Shown: positions 17,184 to 31,780, counted from the first letter of the stretch. The stretch: 64,000 nt of DNA from Oceanobacillus sp. FSL K6-2867 (GCF_037963145.1 NZ_CP150144.1:1922001-1986000), one strand, 5' to 3'. Notes: a model not told the origin generated them from the letters alone. Program-made: numbers and translations.

Positions 17184-17549
17184 TTATTTTTTCTTGTTAG
17201 CCATTGTCTTACGTGGGCCTTTACGTGTGCGTGAGTTGTTTTTCGTTTTCTGTCCACGAACTGGTAAACCACGACGGTGACGTAAACCTCTATAAGAGCC
17301 GATTTCAATTAGACGTTTGATGTTAAGGGAGATTTCACGACGAAGGTCACCTTCAGTTGTGAATGCATCAATCGCTTGACGGATTCTTCCTAACTCGTCT
17401 TCTGTTAAATCACGTACACGAGTGTCTTCAGAAACGCCTGCTTCTTTGAGGACTTTCTGTGCGGTAACTTTTCCAATTCCATAAATGTACGTTAATGAAA
17501 TTACTACACGTTTGTCACGTGGAATATCAATACCTGCAATACGTGCCAT
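17184..17549 (-). CDS. rpsM: 30S ribosomal protein S13
   Basis: S13 bridges the 30S head to the 50S subunit and contacts tRNA. The 121 residues contain [23 protein letters not shown] and the basic tail [15 protein letters not shown]. It lies 21 bp after rpmJ with an AGGAGGTG site. Confidence 0.98.
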   Translation of the reverse strand: MARIAGIDIPRDKRVVISLTYIYGIGKVTAQKVLKEAGVSEDTRVRDLTEDELGRIRQAIDAFTTEGDLRREISLNIKRLIEIGSYRGLRHRRGLPVRGQKTKNNSRTRKGPRKTMANKKK

Positions 17550-17570
17550 CTACACTTGCACCTCCTATTT

Positions 17571-17699
<129 letters not shown>

Positions 17700-17715
17700 T
17701 TATATCGGAGCTCGT

Positions 17716-17934
17716 TTATTTATAACGGTACGTAATTCGTCCTCTGGTTAAATCATACGGAGAAAGTTCAACCGTTACCTTATCACCCGGTAAGATACGG
17801 ATGAAATGCATACGGATTTTACCAGATACATGCGCTAAGACCGTATGGCCATTTTCAAGCTCAACATTAAACATTGCGTTTGGCAATGTTTCCGTTACAG
17901 TACCTTCTACTTCAATTACATCATCTTTCGCCAT
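17716..17934 (-). CDS. infA: Translation initiation factor IF-1
   Basis: IF-1 is an OB-fold protein that occupies the A site during initiation. The 72 residues start [13 protein letters not shown] and contain [21 protein letters not shown]. Its start overlaps the end of the KOW-domain gene by 14 bases, so the two are translationally coupled. Confidence 0.98.
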   Translation of the reverse strand: MAKDDVIEVEGTVTETLPNAMFNVELENGHTVLAHVSGKIRMHFIRILPGDKVTVELSPYDLTRGRITYRYK

Positions 17935-18259
17935 CGTGTAGATCTCCCTTCTTTAAATCAGTCACAACCTGAATCTTAAATGTAGTTATGGCAAATCGCA
18001 ATTTCCCATTTGTGACGCGACCAGTTTCTAGAAGGCTGTTTTGGACTTCTGGGGAAATATAATCCACCATCTCAATGTGATGCAGATTCTTCTTCTTTGG
18101 TCTATTCGTTTTACGCTTCTCCCCATCAGCTAACAGGACAAACTGATCATCTATAACTTCAATGATTATTGCGTATTGGCCTGCTTCACGTCCTTGCTTA
18201 ATACGAACTATCTGACCGAGCAGAGAACCTGAATTGTTCCGCACAACAGCGATCACCAT
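17921..18259 (-). CDS. KOW-domain RNA-binding protein (YbzG-like, L14e type)
   Basis: This is a 112-residue KOW/SH3-like protein found between map and infA in Bacillus. The KOW motif is in [21 protein letters not shown], followed by the conserved [11 protein letters not shown] and [11 protein letters not shown]. It probably binds RNA or ribosomes; its role is not established. I use the ATG at 18259, with a GTG one codon upstream as the alternative; the ribosome binding site is weak. The 168 bp upstream contain a TATAAT and an inverted repeat (CACAGGA/TCCTGTG), so an internal promoter or leader is possible. The map gene expected upstream is absent. Confidence 0.85.
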   Translation of the reverse strand: MVIAVVRNNSGSLLGQIVRIKQGREAGQYAIIIEVIDDQFVLLADGEKRKTNRPKKKNLHHIEMVDYISPEVQNSLLETGRVTNGKLRFAITTFKIQVVTDLKKGDLHDGER

Positions 18260-18427
18260 CACTTAGGCTATAGTTTAAAATTCACACAGGACAGGCGTAA
18301 CTATTTATCATCCTGTGCAAGTTTATATAAAGTAATACATGTATATTCCCTGAATACTTTCGTCATATATTATAACTTTTCAAGAAAAGATTTGCATCTA
18401 TTCTGTGTCAAAAGTTACCTAAATGAC

Positions 18428-19105
<678 letters not shown>

Positions 19106-20398
19106 TTACTTAATAAATCCTTTGTAGTGACGCTTCACTAGCTGGCTTTCTAATTGCTTCATTGTCTGTAATGCAACCCCTACAACGATTAGTAAGCTTG
19201 TGCCACCGATTTGTACTGCGGTAGGCAGATTTGCAAGACTACCTAATATAATAGGTAGCACAGAAACAGCTGCTAAGAAAATAGCTCCAACAAATGTTAA
19301 GCGATACAAAACACGTGTCAGATATGTTTCTGTATTTTTCCCAGGACGAATCCCTGGAATATACCCACCTTGTTTTTGTAGGTTTTCAGCCATCTGTTCA
19401 GGGTTAACTTGAACAAAGGTATAGAAATAAGTGAAGGCAATAATTAATGCTACGTATACTACCATACCAACTGGCTGCGTATAATCAAATATATACGTAA
19501 TAGTCGATGCTACTTGATTGCCTTCAAAGAATCCAGCAATCGTTGTTGGAGCCATCATAAATGCAATTGCAAAGATAACAGGAATAACTCCTGAAGCATT
19601 CACTTTAATCGGCAAATGCGTTGATTGCCCTCCAACTGGTGATCGATTTACAAGTTTTTTTGCATATTGGATTGGTATTTTACGTAATGCTTGGTTTACA
19701 AATATAACCCCAACGGTAACTGCAACAACAACCAAGGCAATTAATAGTACAATAATGATATTGATAAACAACTCATCGCCAGGATTAACAAAATACTGAC
19801 TGAATAGTTGACCTACACCATTTGGTACTGCTGCCACGATTCCTGCAAAGATCAGGATTGAAATCCCATTGCCGACACCATTGGCAGTTATTTGCTCACC
19901 CAGCCACATTAAAAATGCTGTTCCACCTGTCAGTGTGATAGCAATGACAAGAAACTTCATAAAGTTAGGGTCTACAATCAGTAAACCACCTGCCATCGCA
20001 TTAAACCCAACTGACATTGCAATAGCTTGAATAAATGCAAGCACAATCGTTCCATAGCGAGTAACCTGTGCAATCTTTTTACGTCCCATTTCACCCTGCT
20101 TTTTCCACTCGGTGAACTTAGGCACAACATCCATTTGCAATAACTGCATGATGATGGATGCTGTAATGTATGGCATAATTCCCATTGCAAAAATGGAGAA
20201 ATTTTGAAGGGCTCCGCCACCAAAGGTGTTTAGAAACCCAAATACATTTTGTTGGTTCATAAAGTCTATAGCTGCTCTATCCGTAAATGGAACAGGTATA
20301 AAAGTGCCTAGACGGAAGACAATCAACATTAATAATGTGAAAATTATTTTCCGTCTAATATCAGCTACGCGCATAAAATTGGAGATTGTACGAAACAT
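19106..20398 (-). CDS. secY: Preprotein translocase channel subunit SecY
   Basis: SecY is the protein-conducting channel of the plasma membrane, working with SecE (encoded at 47772) and SecG. The 430-residue sequence has ten membrane helices, the plug region near the second helix and conserved cytoplasmic loops (PIQYAKKLVNRSPVGGQSTHLPIKVN, then QGGYIPGIRPGKNTETYL). It overlaps the rplO stop by one base, indicating coupled translation. Confidence 0.98.
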   Translation of the reverse strand: MFRTISNFMRVADIRRKIIFTLLMLIVFRLGTFIPVPFTDRAAIDFMNQQNVFGFLNTFGGGALQNFSIFAMGIMPYITASIIMQLLQMDVVPKFTEWKKQGEMGRKKIAQVTRYGTIVLAFIQAIAMSVGFNAMAGGLLIVDPNFMKFLVIAITLTGGTAFLMWLGEQITANGVGNGISILIFAGIVAAVPNGVGQLFSQYFVNPGDELFINIIIVLLIALVVVAVTVGVIFVNQALRKIPIQYAKKLVNRSPVGGQSTHLPIKVNASGVIPVIFAIAFMMAPTTIAGFFEGNQVASTITYIFDYTQPVGMVVYVALIIAFTYFYTFVQVNPEQMAENLQKQGGYIPGIRPGKNTETYLTRVLYRLTFVGAIFLAAVSVLPIILGSLANLPTAVQIGGTSLLIVVGVALQTMKQLESQLVKRHYKGFIK

Positions 20399-20838
20399 TA
20401 GATCACCTCAGTTTGACCGCCCGCTGCCTCGATTGCTTCTTTAGCTGAAGCTGAGAACTTGTGAGCTTTTACTGTCAGTTTCTTTTCGATAGTGCCACCT
20501 GCTAGTACTTTAATACCAGCATTCAGCTTACTTACGACACCTTCTTCAAGTAATAGCTCTGGTGTGATTTCAGTGCCTTCTTCAAAACGATTTAATGTAT
20601 CTAAGTTTACGATTGAGTAATCTTTACGGTTGATGTTAGTGAATCCACGTTTAGGTAAACGTTGGAACAAAGGCATTTGTCCACCTTCAAATCCTGGACG
20701 TACACCGCCGCCTGAACGAGCTTTTTGGCCTTTGTGTCCACGACCTGAAGTTTTTCCGTTACCAGAAGCAGTTCCACGACCAACACGGTTTCTCTCTTTG
20801 CGAGTTCCTTCTGCCGCCTTCAATTCATGAAGTTTCAT
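20398..20838 (-). CDS. rplO: 50S ribosomal protein L15
   Basis: L15 is a 23S rRNA-binding assembly protein. The 146 residues have the Gly/Arg-rich N-terminal extension ([24 protein letters not shown], only partly quoted in meaning) and the C-terminal globular part. It lies 30 bp after rpmD. Confidence 0.98.
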   Translation of the reverse strand: MKLHELKAAEGTRKERNRVGRGTASGNGKTSGRGHKGQKARSGGGVRPGFEGGQMPLFQRLPKRGFTNINRKDYSIVNLDTLNRFEEGTEITPELLLEEGVVSKLNAGIKVLAGGTIEKKLTVKAHKFSASAKEAIEAAGGQTEVI

Positions 20839-20868
20839 GCGAGCACCTCCTCTTACGCTAATGTAAAA

Positions 20869-21051
20869 TTAAATTTCTTTAACTGCCAACAAGTGGGACA
20901 CTCGATTTACCATACCACGTACGGCTGGAGTATCTTCAAGTACAACGGTTTGACGAATTTTCTTCAATCCCAATGCTTGAACAGTGTTTCTTTGTACAGC
21001 AGTTCCACCAATGACACTGCGTGTGAGGGTGATTTCTAATTTTTTAGACAT
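20869..21051 (-). CDS. rpmD: 50S ribosomal protein L30
   Basis: This is a 60-residue L30 of the short bacterial type, with [12 protein letters not shown] and [15 protein letters not shown]. It lies 13 bp after rpsE behind AAGGAGGG. Confidence 0.97.
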   Translation of the reverse strand: MSKKLEITLTRSVIGGTAVQRNTVQALGLKKIRQTVVLEDTPAVRGMVNRVSHLLAVKEI

Positions 21052-21064
21052 AGTGATTCCCTCC

Positions 21065-21568
21065 TTATCCTAACAGTTCTTCTACAGACTTTCCACGTAA
21101 TTTCGCTACGTCCTCAGCTGTTTTTAAGTTTGTTAAGCCATTTAATGTTGCACGAATCATATTAATTGGTGTATTTGAACCAAGTGACTTAGTTAAAATA
21201 TCACCGACACCAGCTAATTCTAAGACAGCACGAACCGGTCCGCCAGAGATAACTCCAGTACCTTCTGTAGCTGGCTTCATTAGTACGTTACCAGAACCAA
21301 ATCGTCCATGAATTTCATGAGGAATAGTTGTTCCAACGATTGGTACTCTAATTAAGTTTTTCTTTGCATCATCAACAGCTTTTTTGATAGCTTCAGGTAC
21401 TTCTTGTGCTTTACCTGTACCGAAACCAACATGGCCATTCTTGTCACCAACTACGACAAGTGCTGCAAAGCGGAAACGACGTCCACCTTTAACAACTTTA
21501 GCAACACGGTTGACCGTCACAACGCGTTCTTCAAGATCTAATTTGTTCGGATCAATGTTAATTCTCAT
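21065..21568 (-). CDS. rpsE: 30S ribosomal protein S5
   Basis: S5 acts in translational accuracy and mRNA unwinding at the entry channel. The 167 residues contain the N-terminal double-stranded RNA-binding fold ([19 protein letters not shown]) and the signature [14 protein letters not shown]. The spectinomycin-loop segment KVVKGGRRF looks wild type. It lies 23 bp after rplR. Confidence 0.98.
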   Translation of the reverse strand: MRINIDPNKLDLEERVVTVNRVAKVVKGGRRFRFAALVVVGDKNGHVGFGTGKAQEVPEAIKKAVDDAKKNLIRVPIVGTTIPHEIHGRFGSGNVLMKPATEGTGVISGGPVRAVLELAGVGDILTKSLGSNTPINMIRATLNGLTNLKTAEDVAKLRGKSVEELLG

Positions 21569-21591
21569 TCCAATGGTCCCCTCCTTATCAA

Positions 21592-21954
21592 CTAAAATTC
21601 AAGTCCTGCTTCTCTAGCAGCATCAGCTAATGCTTTCACACGTCCATGATATAGGTATCCTCCACGATCGAATACAACAGATTTGTAACCTTTATCCTGA
21701 GCACGCTTCGCAAGTGCTTCTCCGACTTTCTTAGCAGTTTCAACGTTTGACCCTGCTCCAATGTTAAGCTCTTTATCAGCTGTTGAAGCACTCGCAACCG
21801 TTACACCACCAATATCATCTATTAATTGTGCATAAATATTTTTATTTGAACGATATACGTTTAGACGAGGACGCTCAGCAGTACCGAAAAGGTTTTTACG
21901 AACGCGACCATGTCTCTTTTTACGTACAATATTTTTGTCAGGTTTTGTGATCAT
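21592..21954 (-). CDS. rplR: 50S ribosomal protein L18
   Basis: L18 binds 5S rRNA and places it in the large subunit. The 120 residues contain [20 protein letters not shown] and end [15 protein letters not shown]. The start follows AAAGGAGTG. Confidence 0.98.
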   Translation of the reverse strand: MITKPDKNIVRKKRHGRVRKNLFGTAERPRLNVYRSNKNIYAQLIDDIGGVTVASASTADKELNIGAGSNVETAKKVGEALAKRAQDKGYKSVVFDRGGYLYHGRVKALADAAREAGLEF

Positions 21955-21991
21955 CTAGGTCACTCCTTTCTCGCCTAACTTTTAACTAATC

Positions 21992-22528
21992 TTACTTAGC
22001 AGTTTTACCCTCTTTACGGCGTACATATTCACCAGCATAGCGAATACCTTTACCTTTATAAGGCTCTGGTGAGCGGATTGCTCTGATGTTAGCTGCAATA
22101 GCACCAACTAATTCCTTGTCGATACCTTTTACAGTTAGTTCTGTATTTTTAGGAACATCAATTTCGATTCCTTCAATTGGATCGATTTCAATTGGATGTG
22201 AATACCCAGCGTTAATAACAAGTTTGTTTCCTTGTTTTTGTGCACGATATCCGACACCAATAATTTCAAGTGATTTTTCGAAACCTTTGCTCACACCTTC
22301 AACCATGTTGCTGATTAAGCTGCGAGTTGTTCCGTGCAATGCACGATGATCTTTATGGTCACTTGGACGTTCAACTGTAATTACATTCTCTTCAATGTTA
22401 ATTTTCATATCTTGGTGTAGATCTCTTGTTAATTCACCTTTAGGCCCTTTAACAGTGATTGTAACACCGTCAAGTTTAACTTCTACACCTTGTGGAATTT
22501 CAATCGGTTTAAGTCCTATACGAGACAT
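21992..22528 (-). CDS. rplF: 50S ribosomal protein L6
   Basis: L6 lies near the factor-binding centre of the 50S subunit. I start it at the ATG giving [12 protein letters not shown] (178 residues, as in Bacillus), eight bases after AGGAGG; a GTG three codons upstream overlaps the ribosome binding site. The two L6 repeats and the C-terminal signature [14 protein letters not shown] are present. Confidence 0.97.
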   Translation of the reverse strand: MSRIGLKPIEIPQGVEVKLDGVTITVKGPKGELTRDLHQDMKINIEENVITVERPSDHKDHRALHGTTRSLISNMVEGVSKGFEKSLEIIGVGYRAQKQGNKLVINAGYSHPIEIDPIEGIEIDVPKNTELTVKGIDKELVGAIAANIRAIRSPEPYKGKGIRYAGEYVRRKEGKTAK

Positions 22529-22558
22529 TCCATGCACCTCCTCATTAAAAAATAATAA

Positions 22559-22957
22559 TTACCAGACGTATGCTAGAACTTCGCCACCAACAGCTTGTGA
22601 ACGTGCTTCTTTATCAGATAGCACACCTTTAGATGTTGAAACGATAGCAATACCTAAACCGTTAAGTACGCGTGGCACTTCTGTAGATTTAGCATATACA
22701 CGTAGTCCTGGTTTACTGATACGTTTGATACCTGTGATTACTCGCTCTTCATTTGCACCGTATTTCATGAAAATACGTAGAACACCTTGCTTGTTATCTT
22801 CAACGAATTCATAATCTTTAACAAAACCTTCACGTTTCAGGATATCAGCGATCTCTTTTTTCATTTTAGAAGCAGGAAGCTCTAATTTTTCATGTTTTAC
22901 CATGTTTGCATTTCTAATACGAGTAAGCATATCTGCGATTGGATCTGTCATAACCAT
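22559..22957 (-). CDS. rpsH: 30S ribosomal protein S8
   Basis: S8 binds helix 21 of 16S rRNA and represses spc-type operons in some bacteria. The 132 residues start [18 protein letters not shown] and contain the C-terminal signature [12 protein letters not shown]. Confidence 0.98.
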   Translation of the reverse strand: MVMTDPIADMLTRIRNANMVKHEKLELPASKMKKEIADILKREGFVKDYEFVEDNKQGVLRIFMKYGANEERVITGIKRISKPGLRVYAKSTEVPRVLNGLGIAIVSTSKGVLSDKEARSQAVGGEVLAYVW

Positions 22958-22986
22958 TACTAATTACCTCCTTCCCGAATCGGGGT

Positions 22987-23741
<755 letters not shown>

Positions 23742-23766
23742 AGTGGCGCCCTCCTTTCAGCACAAA

Positions 23767-24078
23767 TTATTTATCTAATGCTTCACCGGATTTTTTTGCA
23801 ATGCGGACTTTTTTGTCGTCTCGCACTTCATATCCAACACGAGTTGGTTCACCGGATTTTGGATCAATCGGCATTACATTAGAAACATGAATAGGAGCTT
23901 CTATGTTAAGAATTCCGCCTTGCGGATTGTCTTGAGAAGGTTTTGCGTGTTTTTGAATCATATTAACACCTTCTACAAGCACACGCTCTTTCTTCGGAAA
24001 TGCTTCTAAGATAGTACCTGTTTTACCGCGGTCTTTACCGGATAATACTTTTACTTTATCACCTTTTTTTACATGCAT
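23767..24078 (-). CDS. rplX: 50S ribosomal protein L24
   Basis: L24 is a KOW-domain assembly initiator for the 50S subunit. The 103 residues start [21 protein letters not shown]. It is separated from rplN by 223 bp instead of the few tens of bases usual in this operon, because a repeat element occupies the spacer. Confidence 0.98.
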   Translation of the reverse strand: MHVKKGDKVKVLSGKDRGKTGTILEAFPKKERVLVEGVNMIQKHAKPSQDNPQGGILNIEAPIHVSNVMPIDPKSGEPTRVGYEVRDDKKVRIAKKSGEALDK

Positions 24079-24120
24079 GCTTTAACGCACCTCCTTGACA
24101 AGGTAATTCTTACTTATCGA

Positions 24121-24300
24121 TGTTGTATACCGTTCTGTAAAAATGACACATCGAAATTCTGGCAATATGCTTTACTATTTCAGAAGAAATCGAGTTTCTT
24201 TTAAGATCAATTCGGCAACGAACTTTCTTATGCCTGTCATCCAGTCAATAGAGCTTATCTGCTTCGAACTTCGCGGTCTTTTTCCTTCACATAAACAACA
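24121..24300. repeat. Degenerate MITE-like repeat inside the ribosomal operon
   Basis: This stretch shares its ends with the repeat at 53197-53406. Near one end GTAAAAATGACACATCGA matches GTGAAAATGACACATCGA; near the other, CTTCGAACTTCGCGGTC matches CCTCGAACTTCTCGGTC. The middle has diverged. It lies between rplN and rplX in the spc gene group, where most Bacillaceae have no spacer of this size. Confidence 0.7.
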
Positions 24301-24301
24301 A

Positions 24302-24712
<411 letters not shown>

Positions 24713-24976
24713 TTATATAATAACGGCTTCCTCTGTTACTTCAACTAGACGAAAACGTTTCGTAGCTGATAGTGGACGAGTCTCCATGATTCGAACTACA
24801 TCCCCTGTTTTTGCAAGGTTGTTTTCATCATGTGCCTTAAATTTCTTTGAATACTTAACACGTTTCCCATATAATTTATGGAATTTGTATGTTTCAACTA
24901 GAACAGTGATTGTTTTATCCATTTTGTCGGAAACAACACGTCCTGTGTAAACTTTACGATTATTACGCTCAGTCAT
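24713..24976 (-). CDS. rpsQ: 30S ribosomal protein S17
   Basis: S17 is a primary 16S rRNA-binding OB-fold protein. The 87 residues contain [19 protein letters not shown] and [15 protein letters not shown]. It lies 25 bp after rpmC behind GGAGGTT. Confidence 0.98.
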   Translation of the reverse strand: MTERNNRKVYTGRVVSDKMDKTITVLVETYKFHKLYGKRVKYSKKFKAHDENNLAKTGDVVRIMETRPLSATKRFRLVEVTEEAVII

Positions 24977-25001
24977 TGAGGCTAACCTCCTCTCTGTAGA
25001 A

Positions 25002-25644
<643 letters not shown>

Positions 25645-25648
25645 TTAT

Positions 25649-26287
25649 TTATTTGTTTTTAGTTGGAAGGACTTCTCCACGATAAATCCACACTTTAACA
25701 CCTAATTTACCATAAGTAGTATCAGCTTCTGCTGTACCATAATCAATATCAGCACGCAAAGTGTGTAGTGGTACTGTTCCTTCATTGTAATGTTCCGCAC
25801 GAGCGATATCTGCTCCGCCAAGACGTCCGGAAACTTGTGTTTTAATTCCTTTAGCTCCTCCGCGCATTGCACGTTGAATTGCTTGTTTTTGAGCACGACG
25901 GAATGAAATACGGTTTTCTAATTGACGAGCAATGTTGTCAGCTACCAATTTAGCGTTAAGATCCACTTTCTTGATTTCAACGATATTGATATGAACTCTT
26001 TTACCAGTCAAGCTGTTTAATGATTTACGTAGAGCTTCAACTTCTGAACCGCCTTTACCAATTACCATTCCTGGTTTACCAGTATGAATTGTAATGTTAA
26101 CACGGTTTGCTGCACGTTCGATTTCGATAGAAGAAACAGCAGCTGTGCTTAAACGGTTTTCAAGATATTCTCTGATTTTAATATCTTCATGTAGTAAGTC
26201 TGCATAGTCTTTACCAGCATACCATTTTGACTCCCAGTCTTTAATGATACCTACGCGAAGACCTGTTGGATTTACTTTTTGACCCAC
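25649..26287 (-). CDS. rpsC: 30S ribosomal protein S3
   Basis: S3 forms part of the mRNA entry site and has helicase activity with S4 and S5. The 212 residues start [15 protein letters not shown], contain a KH domain with [18 protein letters not shown], and end in the C-terminal S3 domain. Its start is 3 bp from the rplV stop. Confidence 0.98.
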   Translation of the reverse strand: MGQKVNPTGLRVGIIKDWESKWYAGKDYADLLHEDIKIREYLENRLSTAAVSSIEIERAANRVNITIHTGKPGMVIGKGGSEVEALRKSLNSLTGKRVHINIVEIKKVDLNAKLVADNIARQLENRISFRRAQKQAIQRAMRGGAKGIKTQVSGRLGGADIARAEHYNEGTVPLHTLRADIDYGTAEADTTYGKLGVKVWIYRGEVLPTKNK

Positions 26288-26290
26288 TGA

Positions 26291-26632
26291 CTATCCCTCC
26301 TTCTTTTCAGTTACCACTACTGTAATGTGGCTTGTGCGTTTGTTAATTTTACTTGCGCGTCCTTGTGCACGTGGACGGAAACGTTTCAATGTAGCACCTT
26401 CATTTACGAATGCTTCAGAAATCACTAGATTATCTGCATCCATTTCATAGTTATGTTCTGCGTTTGCTACAGCAGACTTTAGAACTTTCTCTACTACTGG
26501 AGAAGCACCGCGTTGTGTGTGGCGTAGAATCGCAATTGCTTCGCCAACATTTTTTCCTCGAATTAGATCTACTACTAAACGAACCTTACGAGGAGCAATA
26601 CGAACTGATTTCGCAACGGCTTTAGCTTGCAT
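26291..26632 (-). CDS. rplV: 50S ribosomal protein L22
   Basis: L22 lines the nascent peptide tunnel with an extended hairpin. The 113 residues contain [17 protein letters not shown] and the hairpin tip segment [17 protein letters not shown], which appears wild type for macrolide sensitivity. Confidence 0.98.
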   Translation of the reverse strand: MQAKAVAKSVRIAPRKVRLVVDLIRGKNVGEAIAILRHTQRGASPVVEKVLKSAVANAEHNYEMDADNLVISEAFVNEGATLKRFRPRAQGRASKINKRTSHITVVVTEKKEG

Positions 26633-26653
26633 GCCTTAGTACCTCCTCTCTTA

Positions 26654-26932
26654 TTAGCGTCTTGTTTTCTTATCGTCGGCAGCGTGTCCTCTATACGTAC
26701 GAGTTGGCGCGAATTCACCTAATTTATGTCCGACCATATCTTCTGTAATATAAACTGGTACATGTTTACGTCCGTCATAAACAGCAATTGTGTGACCAAT
26801 GAATGTAGGGAAAATTGTAGAACGACGAGACCAAGTCTTTACAACCTGTTTCTTGTCACCTTCGTTTAGGCTATCAATCTTCTTCATTAGATGGTCATCT
26901 GCAAAAGGTCCTTTTTTCAAGCTACGACCCAT
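26654..26932 (-). CDS. rpsS: 30S ribosomal protein S19
   Basis: S19 sits in the 30S head beside S13. The 92 residues start [19 protein letters not shown] and contain [19 protein letters not shown] and the signature [16 protein letters not shown]. Confidence 0.98.
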   Translation of the reverse strand: MGRSLKKGPFADDHLMKKIDSLNEGDKKQVVKTWSRRSTIFPTFIGHTIAVYDGRKHVPVYITEDMVGHKLGEFAPTRTYRGHAADDKKTRR

Positions 26933-26989
26933 GAATAAACCTCCTTCCAGAGTTGCAGACGGGCTTTAGCTCCCGTCCTTACTTTACGT

Positions 26990-27820
26990 TTATTTTTTAC
27001 GTTTACGAACAATATACTTATCAGATGGTTTGTTACGTTTACGCGTTTTGTAACCAAGTGTCGGTTTGCCCCATGGTGACATTGGTGATTTACGTCCGAT
27101 AGGTGCGCGTCCTTCACCACCACCGTGTGGGTGATCGTTAGGGTTCATTACAGATCCACGAACAGTTGGGCGAACGCCTTTCCAGCGTGAACGACCTGCT
27201 TTACCAACACGAACTAGTTCATGTTCAATATTTCCAACTTGACCAATCGATGCACGGCAAGTAGAAAGGATTAAACGAACTTCGCCTGAAGCTAAACGTA
27301 CAAGTGTATATTTTTCTTCACGTCCAAGAATCTGAGCTTCTGCTCCAGCTGAACGAGCGATTTGTCCACCGCGTCCTGGCTTCAACTCAATGTTGTGAAT
27401 GATTGTACCTACTGGGATGTTTACAAGTGGAAGTGCATTACCAACTTTGATATCTGCATCTGCACCTGATTCAATTACTTGATCTACTTTAAGTCCTTTT
27501 GGAGCTAAGATATAACGCTTTTCTCCATCTGCGTAATGGATAAGAGCAATATTAGCTGTACGGTTTGGATCATATTCGATTGTAGCAACGCGTCCTGGTA
27601 TACCATCTTTGTCGCGTTTAAAATCGATAATACGGTATTGACGCTTATGACCGCCACCTTGATGACGAACAGTTAATTTACCTTGATTGTTACGACCACC
27701 ACGTTTGCTTAGCGGTGCTAACAAGGATTTTTCCGGAGTATCCGTAGTAATCTCTGCGAAATCTAGCACTGACATATTACGTCTACCATTTGAGGTTGGT
27801 CTGAATTTTTTAATCGCCAT
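26990..27820 (-). CDS. rplB: 50S ribosomal protein L2
   Basis: L2 is essential for subunit joining and peptidyl transfer. The 276 residues contain the conserved C-terminal [19 protein letters not shown], including the His near the peptidyl-transferase centre, and end [13 protein letters not shown]. It lies 29 bp after rplW. Confidence 0.98.
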   Translation of the reverse strand: MAIKKFRPTSNGRRNMSVLDFAEITTDTPEKSLLAPLSKRGGRNNQGKLTVRHQGGGHKRQYRIIDFKRDKDGIPGRVATIEYDPNRTANIALIHYADGEKRYILAPKGLKVDQVIESGADADIKVGNALPLVNIPVGTIIHNIELKPGRGGQIARSAGAEAQILGREEKYTLVRLASGEVRLILSTCRASIGQVGNIEHELVRVGKAGRSRWKGVRPTVRGSVMNPNDHPHGGGEGRAPIGRKSPMSPWGKPTLGYKTRKRNKPSDKYIVRKRKK

Positions 27821-27849
27821 CTTTTTCCCTCCTTCACGATATTTTTAGA

Positions 27850-28137
27850 TTATGCTTCAAAGAAGTCCAGTTCTTTGCTGTCTTCTGTAAGCTGAACGAT
27901 AGCTTTCTTGCGATCTGAGCGGTACCCACCGTAACGACCCATTCGCTTGAACTTACCTTTAACATTCATTGTGTTAACTTTTTCTACCTTTACACCAAAG
28001 ATAACTTCAACAGCATCTTTGATTTCAGTTTTGTTTGCTTTCGGGGATACTTCAAACGTATATTTTTTCTCTGCCATTAAATCAGCGGAATTCTCTGTAA
28101 TGACAGGGCGTTTAATTATATCGCGTACGTCTTTCAT
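27850..28137 (-). CDS. rplW: 50S ribosomal protein L23
   Basis: L23 is the docking point for trigger factor and SRP at the tunnel exit. The 95 residues contain [15 protein letters not shown] and the family signature [15 protein letters not shown]. Its start shares one base with the rplD stop. Confidence 0.98.
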   Translation of the reverse strand: MKDVRDIIKRPVITENSADLMAEKKYTFEVSPKANKTEIKDAVEVIFGVKVEKVNTMNVKGKFKRMGRYGGYRSDRKKAIVQLTEDSKELDFFEA

Positions 28138-28760
28138 TATGCAAGCACCTCCCCTGCTTTTTCAGCTGCATCCTTAGTAATGATCAGCTTGTCATGCGCA
28201 AGCAAGTCGAGTACATTGATTTCATCAACAGTCAATACCTTTACAGTTTGAAGGTTGTTAGCAGAACGAATTACTGTTTCGTCTCTTTCAGCAGTCACGA
28301 TCAATGCTTTTGCATTAACGCTTAGCGCATCTAACATTTTAATAACTTCTTTTGTTTTTGGTGCATCAATAGCAATGCTATCCAAAACAACTAAGCTATC
28401 TTCTTTTACTTTAGAAGACAATGCAGATTTAAGTGCTAAACGACGTACTTTCTTTGGTAATTTATAGCTGTAGCTGCGTGGAGTTGGTCCGAATACAGTT
28501 CCACCGCCAACCCATTGTGGTGAGCGAATAGATCCTTGACGAGCACGACCAGTTCCTTTTTGACGCCATGGTTTACGACCTCCGCCGCGTACTTCAGAAC
28601 GGTTTTTTACCGCGTGAGTACCTTGACGCATAGATGCGCGCTGCATTACTACTGCTTCATGTAATACATGTGTGTTTGGCTCAATACCGAAAACGGAATC
28701 GTTTAATTCGATTTCTCCAGCATTACTTCCATCTTGTTTTAAAAGTGCTACTTTAGGCAT
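28137..28760 (-). CDS. rplD: 50S ribosomal protein L4
   Basis: L4 binds 23S rRNA and reaches into the exit tunnel; in gamma-proteobacteria it also represses the S10 operon. The 207 residues contain the tunnel loop segment [19 protein letters not shown], which looks wild type. Confidence 0.98.
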   Translation of the reverse strand: MPKVALLKQDGSNAGEIELNDSVFGIEPNTHVLHEAVVMQRASMRQGTHAVKNRSEVRGGGRKPWRQKGTGRARQGSIRSPQWVGGGTVFGPTPRSYSYKLPKKVRRLALKSALSSKVKEDSLVVLDSIAIDAPKTKEVIKMLDALSVNAKALIVTAERDETVIRSANNLQTVKVLTVDEINVLDLLAHDKLIITKDAAEKAGEVLA

Positions 28761-28786
28761 GACATATCCTCCCTTCGTATGTGTGA

Positions 28787-29419
28787 TTAGTTACCTTTTA
28801 ATGCACTTGTGATTTTCACATATGATTTTTTCGCACCAGGTACGTTACCTTTAATTAATAGTAGATTACGTTCTGTATCTACACTTACTACTTCAAGGTT
28901 TTGGATTGTGATTTGCTCAGAACCCATTTGTCCTGGTAATTTTTTACCTTTAAATACTCGAGCTGGATAAGCTGCTGCACCCATTGAACCTGAAGATCTA
29001 TGGAAATGAGATCCGTGGCCCATTGGTCCGCGACTTTGTCCGTGACGTTTGATTGAACCTTGGAATCCTTTACCTTTGGAAGTTCCAGTTACATCAATTT
29101 TGTCTCCAGCTTGGAAAGCTTCTACACTGATTTCTTGACCAATTTCATATTCGTCAAGATTTGCGTTACGGATTTCACGAACGTAGCGCTTAGGGGCTGT
29201 GCTTGCTTTTTCAGCATGACCTTTTTCCGCTTTATTCGTACGTGATTCCTTTTTATCAGCAAAACCGATTTGTATTGCTTCATAACCATCATTTTCTAAT
29301 GTTCTTTTTTGCAAAACTACATTGGGCTCAGCCTGTATTACTGTTACTGGAACTAGTTCTCCGTTTTCAGAAAAAAGCTGAGTCATGCCGATTTTACGAC
29401 CTAAGATTCCTTTCGTCAT
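28787..29419 (-). CDS. rplC: 50S ribosomal protein L3
   Basis: L3 initiates 50S assembly and its W-finger approaches the peptidyl-transferase centre. The 210 residues start [16 protein letters not shown] and contain the conserved GSKGKGF-like [11 protein letters not shown] segment and [14 protein letters not shown]. Confidence 0.98.
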   Translation of the reverse strand: MTKGILGRKIGMTQLFSENGELVPVTVIQAEPNVVLQKRTLENDGYEAIQIGFADKKESRTNKAEKGHAEKASTAPKRYVREIRNANLDEYEIGQEISVEAFQAGDKIDVTGTSKGKGFQGSIKRHGQSRGPMGHGSHFHRSSGSMGAAAYPARVFKGKKLPGQMGSEQITIQNLEVVSVDTERNLLLIKGNVPGAKKSYVKITSALKGN

Positions 29420-29448
29420 CCGTTACACCTCCTATATTAAACACATTT

Positions 29449-29781
<333 letters not shown>

Positions 29782-29885
29782 TTATTATAGACATTCTCCG
29801 TGAAAATTTCTTAGCATCCCGCCATGGCAAAGGGGCCGGGTGTGCCAACAACCTTTCACATCATCGCCTTGTGACCAACATTATT

Positions 29886-29914
29886 AGTATACTAAAAATG
29901 TCTAGTCTTTGCAA
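29886..29914 (-). promoter_or_regulatory. Proximal promoter of the S10 operon
   Basis: TTGCAA and TATACT are separated by exactly 17 bp on the minus strand. The transcript would have a leader of about 120 bases before rpsJ. That leader contains GGCACACCCGGCCCC and CCATGGCGGGATGC, which can pair as a long stem and may be a regulatory structure. Confidence 0.75.
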
Positions 29915-29949
29915 CCACTAATTTTATATAGTGCTTTGCGCATTTATTT

Positions 29950-29978
29950 ATTATACATACGTGCCCTAATGATTGCAA
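29950..29978 (-). promoter_or_regulatory. Distal promoter of the S10 operon
   Basis: TTGCAA and a perfect TATAAT are separated by 17 bp on the minus strand, 64 bp upstream of the proximal promoter. Together they would supply the strong transcription expected for the S10-spc-alpha genes. Confidence 0.75.
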
Positions 29979-30413
29979 GTTATTCTAGAATTTTTTTTAG
30001 ATATACAGAAGTTTTTTAGCGTTTCATTGACAGATAGCATACTAAGAGAATGAATACTTGGATAAACTTGATTGGTATTTGAAAGGAAATCGGAACTAAT
30101 GATTATTTGTTTAATCTGAGTAACGATCGCCCTTCACTCACCCGGACTGGCTAGAACGACATATTATTTTGATAAACCATGTTAGTATTAGCCAGTGAAC
30201 CATTACTAGCGGAGGAAACACACGAAGACTCCTGTGGGAAACGTGGCCAGAGTGAGACTTAGCAGAACGATAATTCAAGAAACGCCGGGTCACCCTAAGG
30301 TGCGCGTAGTGTGTTTCCGAAGGGTGTATACGCACAATCTCTCAATGTACATTAGTTCGAAGTCTATGTATTTGCGTATAATGTTCCGATAGCATGGTAA
30401 ACAAACGTGTTAA
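29979..30413. repeat. Spacer between rpsJ and tuf with a Bacillaceae-type palindromic repeat
   Basis: No gene is supported. GGAAACACAC (30214-30223) and GTGTGTTTCC (30309-30318) form the ends of a roughly 105-bp element. Its interior (GAAGACTCCTGTGGGAAACG) resembles a family I remember from many Bacillus-group spacers. The open frame across it is incidental. B. subtilis has an alpha/beta-hydrolase gene (ybaC) in this interval; none is present here. Confidence 0.55.
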
Positions 30414-30420
30414 ATGCAAA

Positions 30421-30452
30421 AAAACAGGTAACGTCGTCACGTTACCTGTTTT
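30421..30452 (-). terminator. Strong terminator after tuf
   Basis: A perfect 14-bp stem (AAAACAGGTAACGT with its complement) closes a 4-base loop and is followed on the minus strand by a run of T. It separates the str/tuf genes from the S10 operon. Confidence 0.92.
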
Positions 30453-30465
30453 ATAGAAACACTTA

Positions 30466-31653
<1,188 letters not shown>

Positions 31654-31780
31654 TTATAGTTCCTCCTTTAAATAAATAAAAGTTTTTTTAAGTTTATATA
31701 ATCAACTAAGAAGTAATAACTTCAAGTTATCCCTTAGCCTTTATACTAATTGTTATACGTTAGATTGAGAAAAAAATCAA

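Noticed and set aside
30138..30335. Open frame on the minus strand across the rpsJ-tuf spacer
   Set aside because: It lies entirely in the repeat and has no ribosome binding site.
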